Assembly (NCBI GenBank): GCA_022701365.1
Contig: JAKUHH010000025.1
Coordinates: forward strand, 310,001-374,000
Reading direction: 5' to 3'
DNA from: Mycocentrospora acerina
Lineage: Eukaryota > Ascomycota > Dothideomycetes > Pleosporales
Length of the DNA: 64,000 nt
The notes under the pieces were generated by a model. The model did no database searches, was not told the DNA's origin, and worked only from the letters and a program-made list of their open reading frames with translations. Within the stretch, counting starts at the first letter, position 1. Each line of letters starts with the position of its first letter. A program made the position numbers and the translations under genes. Below are positions 46,657 to 55,726 of this stretch, piece by piece.

Positions 46657-46811
46657 GGCCTGGTGGTCTAGTGGTATGATTGTCGCTTCGTAAGTTAAAC
46701 CACTACAACAATACCACCAACACATCCTAACAATGCATCAGGGGATCACTTCCTGGATATCTTGAATATCTTCAATGTGACAGGCCCCGGGTTCGAGTCC
46801 CGGCCAGGCCC
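46657..46811 (+). tRNA. tRNA-Pro(CGG) with two introns, one of spliceosomal type
   Basis: Acceptor stem GGCCTGG (46657-46663) pairs perfectly with CCAGGCC (46804-46810), with discriminator C and a T6 Pol III stop at 46812. The A-box is TGGTCTAGTGG, and the B-box is GGTTCGAGTCC in the T arm CCGGG-TTCGAGT-CCCGG. The D arm, variable loop and discriminator all fit eukaryotic tRNA-Pro. As written, the anticodon loop would read TTCGTA, a threonine-type CGT. Removing a 52-nt GT-AG segment (46690-46741) gives the loop TTCGGG, a CGG proline anticodon. A second, ordinary intron of about 31 nt (about 46745-46775) then sits after position 37. The anticodon stem is GTCGC/GTGAC with one G-U pair. No T4 run occurs inside, so Pol III could read through both introns. 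Confidence 0.85.
46690..46741 (+). other. Spliceosomal-type intron inside the tRNA-Pro anticodon
   Basis: The 52-nt segment begins GTAAGT, has the branch-like ATCCTAACAATG 16-20 nt before its end and ends ATCAG, all consensus for this genome's mRNA introns. It lies between anticodon bases C34 and G35, not at the 37/38 site used by tRNA endonuclease. What is seen is the sequence pattern; actual removal by the spliceosome is inference. Confidence 0.7.
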
Positions 46812-47478
46812 TTTTTTGGCGTTTCTTTCGCCTTTTTGCAATAGTTGTTTGGCGCGTGATGCATGGGAGGGGAGGCAGTATTTTTGGGCTTGAGTGTTGA
46901 TTGGCGCTGCTCATTTTGGCAGTCGGGTCGAGTCTCCTTATTCGCAGAGTGTGTGGCATTTTTCAAAAACAGATAGTGGTGCCATCGATTCGGGAGTCCA
47001 TATTGACTGGTGGCGCTTCTTCGTATCATTTTAGACCACCCTCTCAACCCTGGTTTCCACGAATAGAGTCATTGCCAGCTATCATTCAATCCCTGATGTT
47101 GCTTGCAGTAGACTGTCACTTTCTTGTGGTAAGCAATCCATCCATCCACTATCGTCATGGCTCCTTCAATATCTCCTTTGTCGGAAGAGATGTCTCAGTC
47201 ATGGTCACTTGCCGGAGCTGCGTTGGAGATGCAGTTGCTTACTTTACATTTGAGGTTGTGAGATATTCGTCGAGCAGGACGCAATCACTAATCAATGCAA
47301 TTCAGGGTTTATGGCTAGAATACATCTTATCTGCTCCCAGGTGTTCAAATGCTTTGAATTGGTATGGAATCTTTGCTAGTGACAACCCCAATCTTGAATC
47401 GAGTTCATCGATATGGATTCTTACCAAAATTTCTCCTTGTTCTTCGATTTCCCTTCCCATATTTTGTTAAGCTATTTT
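46812..47478. other. Spacer between tRNA-Pro and BTB cluster
   Basis: About 670 bp, starting with the T6 terminator of the tRNA gene. A plus-strand frame of 189 codons (46901-47470) is open but shows no domain, signal peptide logic or homolog I know. It is left uncalled. Confidence 0.5.
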
Positions 47479-48363
47479 TCATTCATAATGCACAGAATCA
47501 TTAGTCTTGTCGTATTTCATATGCAGGTGGGCACAGTTACTCTTCTCCTTCGCAGATGAGTGCTCCAAGTAGCAACGATCTTTCGCTCCAGTATTTCGTC
47601 TGAACTTATAAAAGTGCCGCATCGAAAGAACGAGGAAATCAATAGGTAGTTTCTTCTGCGCCACCAAATTGGAAGAGTTCTCTTCGACATAAAATGGCCA
47701 GAAGCTGCAGTATCGGTCTACCATAAAGTGTAGGATAAGTCGATCAGCAGGAATGTTGTGGAAAGCGTAAGCAATAGCGGTATGCGGAGTATATGCACAT
47801 CCTTCGACTTCGTCTACGAAACAGTTGTTAATGGCACGCCGGAAGTTGTGAGCAAGAATTCGATCGCCGAAAGTGTACGCCTTTAAACAGCTCCAGAGTT
47901 TCACATCATTGTCTTGGGTTTCATCGGATTCAGCGACGCACTTCCATTCGGCTTTGCTCGTAGGCAACGATCCGGCATACAACCAATGCAAAAAGATATT
48001 GACTACGATACGAGTGTCAATTCAAACTCTGTAGTCCATGTATTGATAACTTTGACCGTCTCCATGTGTGCGAGATTTACTTGACTTACAAACCATAGGC
48101 TCAACATCATGTAACGGCACTACACCCTTCTCTGCCTCTTTCCAAGGGCCTTGTAGCGCCTTGCGAAAGTACTCCGAATGGTACGTAAGAAGTGCCTTGT
48201 GTACGAGATGTCGTTTTTTTCTGGTCCAATTTCAACGACTACCGCTCCTTCCGCGGTGGCTTTTCTGAGTATAGTCAGGCCATTGAAGTGGGAGAGTGAT
48301 AAGTATTACTCGCCCAAGGGATGGCCGGCTAGCTTGGCCAGGCTTTTGCTTGGAGGCGGACAT
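47479..48363 (-). pseudogene. BTB/POZ-domain gene 1, frameshifted
   Basis: First of three tandem BTB genes. From a candidate start at 48363 (MSASKQKPG) the BTB domain follows in two frames. One reads KATAEGAVVVEIGPEK; the next begins KKRHLVHKALLTYHSEYFRK and continues ALQGPWKEAEKGVV. They are separated by a run of seven A (minus strand, about 48211-48217), where the neighbouring paralog predicts eight. A normal intron (donor GTAAGT at about 48098) joins EPMV to FNIFLHWLYAGSLP. The C-terminal exon is intact to the stop at 47479. The exon 1 join also fails to keep frame. Either a recent pseudogene or a homopolymer sequencing error; two independent problems favour decay. Confidence 0.6.
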
Positions 48364-48482
48364 TGGCTGGATAGTTGAGTGGGGCGAGTGAGCTGTAGAG
48401 GGGGAGGAGAGGTGGTGGTGAGGAAGAAGAGGGTATGTGCTTTTGAAAAGTGCAAGCGAAATTAGTGATTACATCACATCTA

Positions 48483-48515
48483 AGTGAAGGTGAAGGTGAA
48501 GGTGAAGGTGAAGGA
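48483..48515. repeat. Hexamer repeat (GGTGAA)n
   Basis: About five tandem GGTGAA units in the 225-bp spacer between BTB genes 1 and 2. Confidence 0.85.
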
Positions 48516-48588
48516 CGGTGAAATTTTCTGACAGCTATGAGACTCCTATGTTCTAGCTATCCGACATCTCCCATGAGAGGTGAATATC

Positions 48589-49483
48589 CTACTTCTCGTC
48601 CCCAAAGAGGCCAAATCCTTGCTCTTCCTTGAACACCATGTGGTGTTTGGGACAGCTGTCCGTCTCCTCCTGTGATTTGTGCTCGTTGTAGCAACGTCCG
48701 ACTTTTCCCCTGGTATCCCAACTTTGAAACCTAATGGTATTGTAATCTTTCTTCGTCTCCATTTGTTGTTCAGCAAACCTTTTCATCGCGCGAATGAGAA
48801 AGGTATGCGGGAGCTTGACTAGCTTATCTGTATGAGCTGCATGGTTTGGCGATTGGCAGTGGTGGTCCACGAGGCATTGCAGAATCGGTCGGTCAGACGG
48901 GATTGTTCTGAATGCTTCTTGAATCAAAATCTCCATATCACCTAGATTTACGCTAATCGGACGGAGAGATTCCACAAAGTCGTTGTTAACTGCCTGTCGG
49001 AATGCAGGAACGAAGAAGCGCTCTGCAAATGCGTATGCCTTGATTTCGGTAGTGAAGCGATTGACCAATTCCGATTTCTCCGTTGGTTTGTCAAGAACAT
49101 ATTGGTATGATGTGACTGTTCGTGTGTAGAGCCAGTGGACGAACAAATCAACTAGATTCAGATATTAGTATCTTGTTTCAAGAGTGATGTCCATCTGAGA
49201 CTTACAGACGGCTGGTTCAACGTCTTCAAGTACAATCTTGCCCTCTTCCGCCTCTTTCCATGGCCCACGAAGCGCTTTTTGAAAGTATTCAGAGTGGTGG
49301 ACGAGTAGAGCCTTGTGGACGTAATACTTCTTATGATCAGGCCCGACTTCAACCACAACAGTGCCTTCATTGACGACGGTACTAAACCATGCCATTAGTA
49401 ACGAATTGTGCCTAAATAGTCTACAAGACTAACCCCCATGCGGACATGACTGAAATCGTCTTTTTCTGGCTAGTGCTTGCCAT
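48589..49483 (-). CDS. BTB/POZ-domain protein 2
   Basis: Fungal BTB/POZ protein of about 270 residues. BTB domains mediate dimerisation and often cullin-3 binding, but no function is known for this stand-alone type. I prefer a start at 49483 (MASTSQKKTISVMSAW), spliced through an intron with a TACTAAT branch to TVVNEGTVVVEVGPDHKKYY. An ATG at 49395 is the fallback. The domain continues with VHKALLVHHSEYFQKAL and GPWKEAEEGKIVLEDVEPAV. A GTAAGT intron (about 49204-49154) joins to FDLFVHWLYT. The C-terminal part has the shared block AYAFAERFFVPAFRQAVNND, then DRPILQCLVDHHC and a cysteine/histidine-rich tail (RCYNEHKSQEETDSCPKHH). It is paralogous to both neighbours. Confidence 0.78.
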
Positions 49484-49850
49484 TGCGAAAGTTTCTGGGG
49501 AGAGTTTGATGGTTGAGAAGGATCAAGGTGAACACGGGTAGTGAGAGATTATATAGTCAGTGACTGAGACCGGACCAGTAGTTGAGCGTAATTCATGGTG
49601 AAGTCCAGGGTGAGAGCAAGTTGAGGTGAGAGATGTTGATATCAGGTAGTATAATCAAGAAGAGAATGTCAGATAAGATAGGATATTTCAACAGTTACTT
49701 CTGGTGGCCATTTATTTTTACAGTGATAGATCAATTTGGTAGGCTTCAGCTCAATCCAAGCGAAGTTCACCTTCTCTCTCCCCAGCTAGACCCACCCTCC
49801 ATCCGAGTCTCCCCAACACCCCTCATGCATTCCCACCTCTCCTCCTCAGA

Positions 49851-50585
49851 TTATTCCTCGTAATAAGAGCATGCTTCCACCGCAACCCTCAACCCCCCAA
49901 CACCAACCCGTTGATAGCGCTCCACAACACGAAGCAGAAACCTCCTAGGAAGCCGAGACCGAAGTTCCTCTTCACCCTCCCACTCGGCATCCAACCGCCC
50001 CGTCGAATACAAGCAATGCGTGTCGACCAAGAACCGCAAGATAGGCCGCTCAGCAGGGACATGTTTAAACGCATAAATAACCGTTTCATACCACGGCGCT
50101 TCGCCCACGTTGTCGTCTACAAAGTCGTTGATGATGGCTTTTCGAAGGTCGTTGATCTTGAGATGGTCGGCGGCAACGTATGTCTTGAGGCGAAGGAGGC
50201 TTGATTTGCGGTCGAAGATTGCTTGGTTGTCTTGATTGGGTGGTTGGGTTGGACATGGTAGCCATGCATGCGTGCCGGGTAGTTGTTGTGAATGTAACCA
50301 TTTCACGATGATGTTGAATACGGCGGGTTCGATGCCATTGAGCACGAGATGTTGCTGTTCCTTGCCTTGTTCGTCCTTGATCTGCTCGTCTCCTAGTGCA
50401 TCTCGGAAGAGTGTCGAGTGGCGAACAAGAAGGCTTTTGCGTATGTAATACTTTGTGTGTTCATTGCTGATTTCGATGGTGATGGTAGGATCTTCAACTG
50501 CTACGTCACTTTGATTATGATTATCTCAATGAAATTCGTTAGCAGGTGGGTCGTGACTTGAAACATACACGAGGTGTGGTGGCAT
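49851..50585 (-). CDS. BTB/POZ-domain protein 3
   Basis: Third BTB paralog. A short first exon (MPPHLV, from about 50585) is followed by an intron of roughly 65 nt. The main exon has VEDPTITIEISNEHTKYYIR, KSLLVRHSTLFRDALGD and LVLNGIEPAVFNIIVKWLHS, without the intron found at this point in its two neighbours. It then shares YVAADHLKINDLRKAIINDF and AERPILRFLVDTHCLY with them, and ends with SYYEE at 49851. It lacks the Cys/His-rich tail of paralogs 1 and 2. The exon 1 border is approximate. Function unknown; likely an older duplicate in the array. Confidence 0.72.
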
Positions 50586-51510
50586 GCTGCTTGCTTTTTT
50601 GGGTCATATGTCAGGGGGCAGAATGTGCATGGGAAAAGAAGTTTGGTGGAAGGTAAGTGCCTAGTGCTTATATGGAAGTGAGAGGGTGTTTGCTAGTCTT
50701 GACATAACAAACCGTCCTCGCTTTCACCTGTTCCCCGCTATCGTCAAAGTAGGGAGATATATGTTCGTTGAAGAGTGCACAAGCCAGATGAAGTGAAATT
50801 GTGGGGAACTTGGAGCAAAATCCAAGCACCAGTTGTTTGTACTTACTCTCCTCTATGGTTTTCATCAAGATCTGTATGTGCAGACATTCAAGGTACCAAG
50901 TTATGTGATGAGAATAAAATCCATGGTTAAGCAGGTGGAACCAGCCATATCACGTGATTGATTCAAACGGCTATGGTCTTCAATACAATCCAGCGCGGGG
51001 AAAACCGTTGCACTTCCCAAACCTGAGGCACAACCCGCCATCAATTCCCTCATTCTTCAATATGACATGCAGTGACGTGAAACCCTATCGCGGACCACGA
51101 AACGCAGTTCACGTATGGAGAAGCATCCGTGCGCAGCCTAAAGCAGGGGTAAGATGTTCTGAAACAAGCGATTGTGGAGATCTACAACGCCCCCGGAACG
51201 CGACGACAACAACTCTGGACGGGGGACCCTTCGAATCAGCTGGATGTAGGACGCGTAAAAGCAAACTTGTAGACTACCATATTTTTACGCGGCCTCTTTG
51301 GGTTGTTTATTTTTTTGTGCAAAAAAGCGCCACCCCGCCCCCTCTATCCCTATCCTCCCGTTTGTTCATTATCATTGTCGTCGCGCGTTACACATACACA
51401 TACACATACACACACACTCTCTATCTCTTTTTCTTTCTCTTTCTCCTTCTCTTTCTTTCTCTTTGAAACATATACACGTATACACGCGCGTACGCACGCA
51501 CGCACACAAG
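50586..51510. other. Promoter region of DUF3431 gene
   Basis: About 925 bp between divergent genes. The part before the start codon (51300-51510) is a CT-rich and CA-repeat-rich leader, common in highly expressed fungal 5' UTRs. No further gene recognised. Confidence 0.55.
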
Positions 51511-52461
51511 ATGCGAGGGAGAATCGCATCGATCAGCGCAGGGGTAACGATCCTCGTCCTCGGGCTCCTGTTCTTCATCTCCCCGCCCCAAGTCTTCAAC
51601 TCGTCGTGGAACACAGCGCACACAACAGTAACAGCAAGCCAGCGTCCATACGTCCGGCCCAGCCCCTTACCATGGCACCCACCACAACCCAAGGAAGCGA
51701 GCAACCCGCCGGCCGAGCGCTTCATTGTCAAAATCGCGCTCCCAAATGAAGACACATCCTGGCTGCAGACGCTGTCCCCCGCCTGGCCGCACGACACAAT
51801 CACCATCCCCAGCGACTTTACCAATCTCCGGTCCAACGTGCGCAGCGTCGACAAAGGCCGCATAGCCAGCGCATACCTAACCTGGCTAATCGAGCACTAC
51901 CACGCCCTCCCCACGACGATGATATTCCTGCCGCCACACCAATCCCCCCCTCCCAGATCGCGCTTCCACTACCAAAAAGCAATCACCACCCCGCACTCCT
52001 CATCCTCATCCTCATCATCCCCATCTCTTCTAAAATCCTCCATCCCCGCCCTCCAGCTCCCCTTTATCCAATCCTCGGGCTTCACAAACCTCGTCTGCCC
52101 CTCCCCGGCCATCTGCGCAGACCTCATCCTCCCCTTTCGCTCCCCAACAGACGAGTTCCGCACCCTCGAGGTCGCCATGAAGAAAGTCTGGAAGGACCTG
52201 TTTAACAACACGGCTGTCCCCGAGCAGCTGGCTACGCCGCCGGGAGCGGAGTTTGCAGTTAGCAGTGCGCGTGTGCGCGAGAGGAGCGTGGATGAGTATC
52301 TGAGGTATTGGGAGTGGGTGAATCGCACCAAGATGGATGATGATACTGCGGGGTTGGTGTTTGAGTATTTGTGGCATGTGGTGTTTGGCAAGGAGGCGGT
52401 TTTTTGTCCAGAGGAGAAGGTGTGTGCGTGTGAGGTTTATGGGAGGGGGTGTGGGGTGTGA
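51511..52461 (+). CDS. DUF3431 family protein, type II membrane anchor
   Basis: Intronless gene for 316 residues. The start at 51511 gives MRGRIASISAGVTILVLGLL, a short basic tip plus one membrane helix, so the protein is probably a Golgi or secretory-pathway type II protein. An in-frame ATG at 51298 would precede it with a low-complexity leader and is less likely. The luminal part has family marks FIVKIALPNEDTSWLQTLSP, NVRSVDKGRIASAYLTWLIE, TMIFLPPHQ and a C-terminal cysteine-rich end (VFCPEEKVCACEVYGRGCGV). The family is fungal, resembles glycosyltransferase-like proteins in layout and has no proven activity. Confidence 0.85.
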   Translation: MRGRIASISAGVTILVLGLLFFISPPQVFNSSWNTAHTTVTASQRPYVRPSPLPWHPPQPKEASNPPAERFIVKIALPNEDTSWLQTLSPAWPHDTITIPSDFTNLRSNVRSVDKGRIASAYLTWLIEHYHALPTTMIFLPPHQSPPPRSRFHYQKAITTPHSSSSSSSSPSLLKSSIPALQLPFIQSSGFTNLVCPSPAICADLILPFRSPTDEFRTLEVAMKKVWKDLFNNTAVPEQLATPPGAEFAVSSARVRERSVDEYLRYWEWVNRTKMDDDTAGLVFEYLWHVVFGKEAVFCPEEKVCACEVYGRGCGV

Positions 52462-53097
52462 GGGGTGAGGGGGATGCAATCAATAATGCATGGAGGGATG
52501 AATGAATGGATGGATGGATGGATGCGTGGAGTGAAGTGGCTGATTGATACCCGAAGAATTTCTACCTCGTCTCTTGGTTTTTTTTTGTTGGAAATGAAAA
52601 CAATCAGTATTTATTTAGTTCAGGTGTTTTTTTCATGTTCGTGTTCATGTTCATATCATGACCTTGGTTGGATCAAAGTATGTAGTGGTTCCTCGTTACC
52701 ATAAATGACGACGCCAAGTGACTAGTTTGTTGTAACAAAGTCATCCTCGACGCGTTACCCAGCAAACACGCCCTCCTCAGGCAATGTTCAAACACATTCA
52801 TTATGTCACACTGAAATTCGAAATAATCAATTGATGCCTTGTAAGAGGAAACATGAAAATGTAAAATAATAAAAAAAGATTCCCATCCCATGTGTAGGTA
52901 TCCTTTCAAACGCCAAAAGCTCCAATGCTACTGTTGCCACAGGCTACTGCTTTGTCTGGGCCATGCTGAGATGAAATGTACAGATGTATGGAACAAGGAC
53001 AACGGTGACTGCTCACTGGGGGGAATATCTTGCTTTGCGAATACACTACCAACGCCCTGTGGGAACATGCATATGATGTTTTGAGACGTGGTGCTTG
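52462..53097. other. Convergent spacer DUF3431 / mitochondrial carrier
   Basis: About 635 bp, AT-rich, with a GGAT microsatellite at about 52497-52525. No gene seen. Confidence 0.55.
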
Positions 53098-54458
53098 TCA
53101 CGAATCTTCTTGTTGATTTATTCTATGTCCCTCGTCTTTTAGTTTTTGGTGGACGAGTTTCAGCGACTCAAAGGTCATCATTGTGGTGATGGCAGCGGGG
53201 ACGGCTCGGACCATGTTGGTGCCCATGCCGTTGTAAAAGGCTCTCCAGCCTTCCTCGCGGAGAATGACGGTAAAGGTCTTGACGACTCCGCGGTATCGAG
53301 GCGAGTTGACCATGCCGTCTGACGACGCTGTACCTGGAGGACGAGTCTGGTGGCCTATGCCGTGGCGTCCGCCTCGGAAGGATACATGGTCGTGTGAATG
53401 TGTTGGGAGTTCTCGTTGTTGGGTTTGTAATCTGGTGCGCAGGACCTCGTGGGGATATGTGGCCGAGGTTGCGACGATTTTGCTGATAAAGGTTGCGGCC
53501 ATGATGCCAGGCCAGTGGACATCGTCCGAGTTTGCATTGACCTTGCCCATTTCTAGGCCTGTAAACTTTGTCTTGAGATACTCGTACAGTGGGAACTGGA
53601 TGGCGACATGGGTGAGGCCCAACAGGGCAGGGGCAAGACCCGAGTAGAAGGAGCCAATGCCTTCTCTGGTGTACATTTTGTGGAAGGCGTCAAACGTGTT
53701 TCTATAGTGCCACGGTGGGCGGCTCTCCTCTGCGGCGCGGGCGCTCACCTGGGCCATCAGCCTGGTCTTGACGACCCAGATGGGGTTGGTGACGAGGGTG
53801 GAGCAGCCTCCAGCGGCGACCGAGGCGAGGGTGCGTACGAGCCACTTGTTTTCTGTGGGAGCAGCATGGTCAGTGATGGGGTATGGGGTTGTAGGCAGGG
53901 AGAGATTGATTGATTGAAGTGGTGTAAAGAGGCAGGGAGAGAGACGTGAAGAGAGGCACCAAGAGAAGCACCAAGAGAAGCACCAAGAGAAGCACCAAGA
54001 GAAGCAGGCAAGAACTCACCCATCCTGGTAGACAGATAGTCCCTAGTGGACTCGTAGGTGCTCATGTAGACGGCCCAGGTGGGGATGTAGCCGAGCAGCA
54101 TGGGCCCCAGGCCTCTGTACAGGCCTCTGACGCCGTCCTGGGACCAGATGACGCGCGCGGTGCCCGAGAGGCCCTTGTAGACGGCGCGCGTGGGCCCCGT
54201 GTAGGTGCGCGGGCGGAAGGAGCCCTGGGCCTGCAGGCGTGTCTTGATGACATCGAGCGGGCACGTCACGATGCCCGAGGCAACGCCGGCGGTTGCGCCG
54301 CACAGGGCGTTGACGGGGCCGTCGGGCAGCCTGGAGACGCGAACGGCGAGGGCGGCCAGCGGGGCGCTCCAATTGCTGGCGGTGGTGGTGGTGGTGGTGG
54401 TGGTAGCAGTGGTGAGCGCGGGCGTGGGCGCAGGCGGCGCATCGTGGTCGGGGGGCAT
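53098..54458 (-). CDS. NDT1: Mitochondrial carrier, NAD+ transporter type (Ndt1/Yia6-like)
   Basis: Six-helix inner-membrane carrier. Exon 1 ends at about 54021 and exon 2 runs about 53852-53098, for about 397 residues. The three carrier repeats are present with signatures CPLDVIKTRLQAQG, NPIWVVKTRLMAQV and YPHEVLRTRLQTQQ. Between them come GLYRGLGPMLLGYIPTWAVY, FYSGLAPALLGLTHVAIQFP and FYNGMGTNMVRAVPAAITTM. The tryptophan in repeat 2 (NPIWVVKTR) is typical of the NAD/flavin/folate carrier branch, and the best resemblance is to yeast Yia6/Ndt1. The start is uncertain: 54458 (MPPDHDAPPAP) or 54506 (MRPHASD). A poly-Thr run (GGT repeat at about 54385) lies in the disordered N-terminus. The intron holds a 12-bp minisatellite. 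Confidence 0.88.
53955..54006. repeat. 12-bp minisatellite inside carrier-gene intron
   Basis: Four and a partial copies of GCACCAAGAGAA within the NDT1 intron. The unit is a multiple of three without stops, so the intron stays open in frame as L-G-A-S repeats on the minus strand. Confidence 0.85.
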
Positions 54459-55051
54459 GGTGGAAGGTGCAGGCGCGGGGCGGGTGTCCGAGGCATGAGG
54501 GCGCATCCAGGCCGTCGTCCCCTCTGGCGGTGCCTGTGGGCGGCTGTGGGTGCCTCTGGGTGCCTCTGGGTGCGTGCGGAAGCCCCGCAGCACTCGACAG
54601 ACGCAAAGTCTAGCGCGCGTGCGGCTCCATGGACAGACGGCGGGAGAGTGCGAGGGCGGCTGGGCGGATGGGCGGGCAGAGGTGCAGGTGTGCAGAGGGC
54701 AGAGGGCAGATGGGCAGATGCAGCCAGACGCCGACACAGACGGGCAGACGCAGACGCAGACGGGCAGATGCAGACGCCGACACGACTGGGTAGGTGCACA
54801 CACCGCTGGGCACGCAAGCAAGCTCTCGCCCGGCCGCACGTCACAGGCGAGCGAAGAGTCGGGAGGGGCCTGGCGCTCGGGCCCACCAGCCCAGTCCCAG
54901 CCAATTCGCTTGCACTCGTTTTGCCTGACTTGCTGACTGTCGTCGACGGCCGCAAACGACGACTTCACCACTCCCGCCCCGGCCATCAAACCTCTGCATC
55001 CCCCAGGCACGCCGCCCCGACACGCCCGCCCCCGCCGTCGCACCCGCCACC
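54459..55051. promoter_or_regulatory. Divergent promoter region NDT1 / QCR7
   Basis: About 590 bp between two divergent genes for mitochondrial inner-membrane proteins. GC-rich, with CAGACG-type repeats at about 54690-54780. Open frames through it on both strands reflect GC-rich composition. Confidence 0.55.
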
Positions 55052-55726
55052 ATGTCTGCGCCCTCGCTCGCCCCCTACATCCTGAAGCGCCCGTGGCTCC
55101 AGCGCTGGGTCAAGCCGCTCTCCAACTGGTACTGCAACGCCGCCGGCTACAGGCAGCTCGGCTTGAGGTACGCCGCCCACCCACCCATATACGCCCACAC
55201 ACATCCACATGCCCAATTGGACGAGTAGCAGTCGATGCACCCACCAACACACGAGTGCACCCATGCAGCAGCCTGCAAAACACACGCCGCTCACACACGC
55301 ACACAATAATCGATGACGAGCTGACTCCAATTGCCTCACAGGGCCGACGACATCCTCCCCGAGGAGAACGACGTTGTCCAGACCGCCCTCAAGCGCCTGC
55401 AGCCCCAGGCCGCCTACGACCGTGTCTTCCGTCTGCGTCGCGCCATCCAGGTACTTTCCACCCACTACTTGCGACGTACGAGTGGGGCGGGCTAACACGA
55501 CTGCAGCTGTCCATGTCCCACCAGCTCCTGCCCAAGGAGGAGTGGACCAAGCCCGAGGAGGTGAGCGCCACACTGCCATGCACCACCACACCCAGCTGAC
55601 CGTCTACAGGACGTCCCATACCTCCAGGAGCTCATCGAGGAGATTGAGACCGAATTGGCCGAGCGCGAGGACCTCGAGGCCATGGTTGTCACCAAGAGGC
55701 AGAAGAACGCACAGGCAGGCCACTAG
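55052..55726 (+). CDS. QCR7: Cytochrome bc1 complex subunit 7 (QCR7)
   Basis: Matrix-side 14-kDa subunit of respiratory complex III, about 131 residues. Four exons: 55052 to about 55168 (MSAPSLAPYILKRPWLQRW then WYCNAAGYRQLGLR), about 55342-55450 (ADDILPEENDVVQTALKRL then YDRVFRLRRAIQ), 55506-55559 (LSMSHQLLPKEEWTKPEE) and about 55610-55726 (DVPYLQELIEEIETELAER to the stop). The order GLRADD, ALKRLP-like, R-x-x-R-A, H-x-L-P-x-x-W and YL-x-x-x-I is the family signature. All introns keep phase. Each exon is too short to be caught as a long frame. Confidence 0.94.

Noticed and set aside
46690..46775. Reading the tRNA as tRNA-Thr(CGT) with one long intron of about 83 nt
   Set aside because: Geometrically possible, but the tRNA body and C73 are proline-like, and it leaves the exact GTAAGT-CTAAC-CAG pattern unexplained. 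Kept as the main alternative hypothesis.
46901..47470. Plus-strand open frame of 189 codons next to the tRNA-Pro gene
   Set aside because: No domain, repeat or codon pattern supports it, and the 5' end runs into the tRNA 3' flank. Length alone is not enough.
53706..53752. Possible 47-nt intron GTGAGC...ATAG in the carrier gene
   Set aside because: The segment codes for the RPPWHYRNTFDAF region that aligns with the carrier family, so it is exon.
53946..55085. 379-codon plus-strand frame over the carrier gene and its promoter
   Set aside because: GC-rich antisense shadow; the carrier signatures lie on the minus strand.
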